From contig SDNM01000105.1 in assembly GCA_004524385.1 (NCBI GenBank), forward strand, positions 1-6,048: a stretch of 6,048 nucleotides of DNA, in the 5' to 3' direction. A model generated the notes under the pieces. The model was not told where the DNA came from, made no database searches, and saw only the letters and a list, made by a program, of their open reading frames with translations. Source of the DNA: Promethearchaeota archaeon (GTDB lineage: Archaea; Asgardarchaeota; Lokiarchaeia; Sigyniarchaeales; SOKP01). This document shows positions 5,507-6,048 of the stretch, piece by piece; within the stretch, counting starts at the first letter, position 1, and every line of letters begins with the position of its first letter. The translations under genes and the position numbers were made by a program.

Positions 5507-6048
5507 ATGAATCTTAAAAAGATTTTTTCAGAAATTACAAAAAATTTGAATGAGTTGGATCAAAAAAGAGAAGATATTTTAAAGCTATCTCGTGTTATGA
5601 TTAGAAACTGTAGCGTAGCTATTAAATCAATTCATAGAAAAGAATTTACAGTTTATCAAGAAAAAATTAACGAAATTAAAAAACAACACCAAAATCTTAT
5701 TAATATAGTTAAAGAATATCCTGCTATTTTTGATAAATATTTAAAAACTCCCGAACAAGAATATATGGAAGCAGTTTGCTTATTTGCAGTAATTAATGAT
5801 CAAGATCTCCCAAATCCAGCCGATTATAGTATTAATCAAATAAATTACCTTTTAGGATTAGCGGATGTAATTGGAGAACTACGACGTTATATTTTAGATA
5901 AAATTAGGCACAATGAAATTGAGAATATAGAGAAAATTTTAGAAAGGATGGTTGAAATACATTCAAATTTATTTTCTTTAGATTATCCTAAGGGATTAAT
6001 TCACGAATTAAGACATAAAGTAGATGTAGCAAGAAGTATTATAGAAAA
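5507..6048 (+). CDS. Translin-family protein, 3' end cut by the window
   Basis: The frame runs from ATG 5507 to the right edge without a stop, giving 180 visible residues of a family usually near 200, so only the C-terminal end is missing. It is all-helical. REDILKLSRVMIRNCSVAIKSIHR (residues 21-44), QEYMEAV (84-90), YLLGLADVIGELRRY (114-128), LDYPKGLIHELRHKVDVAR (158-176) are hallmark translin/TRAX blocks. Glu85 and Glu88 match the Glu pair that forms the RNase site of TRAX in the C3PO complex, and Asp173 in KVDVAR may be the further acidic residue. Archaeal translins assemble as hollow octamers that bind and can cut single-stranded or structured RNA, including tRNA-derived pieces. With these acids kept, the protein is probably a TRAX-like nuclease rather than a pure binder. 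It is transcribed away from thrS across 91 bases. No Shine-Dalgarno; likely leaderless. Family call is strong, exact RNA target unknown. Confidence 0.92.
   Translation, partial: MNLKKIFSEITKNLNELDQKREDILKLSRVMIRNCSVAIKSIHRKEFTVYQEKINEIKKQHQNLINIVKEYPAIFDKYLKTPEQEYMEAVCLFAVINDQDLPNPADYSINQINYLLGLADVIGELRRYILDKIRHNEIENIEKILERMVEIHSNLFSLDYPKGLIHELRHKVDVARSIIE

Overview
The window is AT-rich archaeal DNA, and its gene content points to an Asgard archaeon, probably a low-GC Lokiarchaeia-type lineage. This is inferred from sequence memory, since no search was run. Three genes carry the argument. One is a threonyl-tRNA synthetase with the archaeal editing domain. One is a Rab/Arf-like small GTPase with a WDIGGQ switch II motif. 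One is a translin-family protein. Four of the five visible gene starts lack a convincing Shine-Dalgarno sequence (the ATP-grasp start lies outside the window), and TATA-like boxes lie at spacings typical of archaeal promoters.

Layout. Positions 1-486 (+) hold the C-terminal part of an ATP-grasp ligase, cut by the left edge and resembling the MfnD/COG1821 group. After a 183-base gap with a TATA-like box and an AT-only inverted repeat, 670-2028 (+) encodes a polytopic membrane acyltransferase-like protein of the HGSNAT/DUF1624 type with a lysine-rich helical tail. A second gap of about 200 bases contains a T-tract and two TATA-like boxes. It leads to a small GTPase ending at 2716 (+). The only canonical start codon of the GTPase (GTG, 2225) falls inside the first beta strand, although the frame stays open and protein-like further upstream.

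The GTPase converges on a minus-strand pair, and the two stop codons share the palindrome TTAA at 2713-2716. The pair is threonyl-tRNA synthetase (5415 to 3358) followed 18 bases later by a HAD phosphatase-like gene (3339 to 2713), probably one transcript. Divergent from the synthetase, across 91 bases, a translin-family gene starts at 5507 and runs off the right edge with its last few residues missing. It is probably leaderless.

How the genes relate. The synthetase and translin both concern RNA: tRNA charging and editing for the first, and in known translin/TRAX complexes, cleavage of small structured RNAs and tRNA fragments for the second. Their divergent promoters could link them, but that is inference. 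The membrane protein, GTPase and ATP-grasp ligase look like independent units. I see no mobile element, CRISPR array, tRNA, rRNA or defence cassette. I do not see an obviously new multi-gene system. The strongest oddities are the missing GTPase start codon, a basic insertion in the synthetase editing domain with a substituted zinc-ligand position, and the LEA-like tail on the membrane protein.
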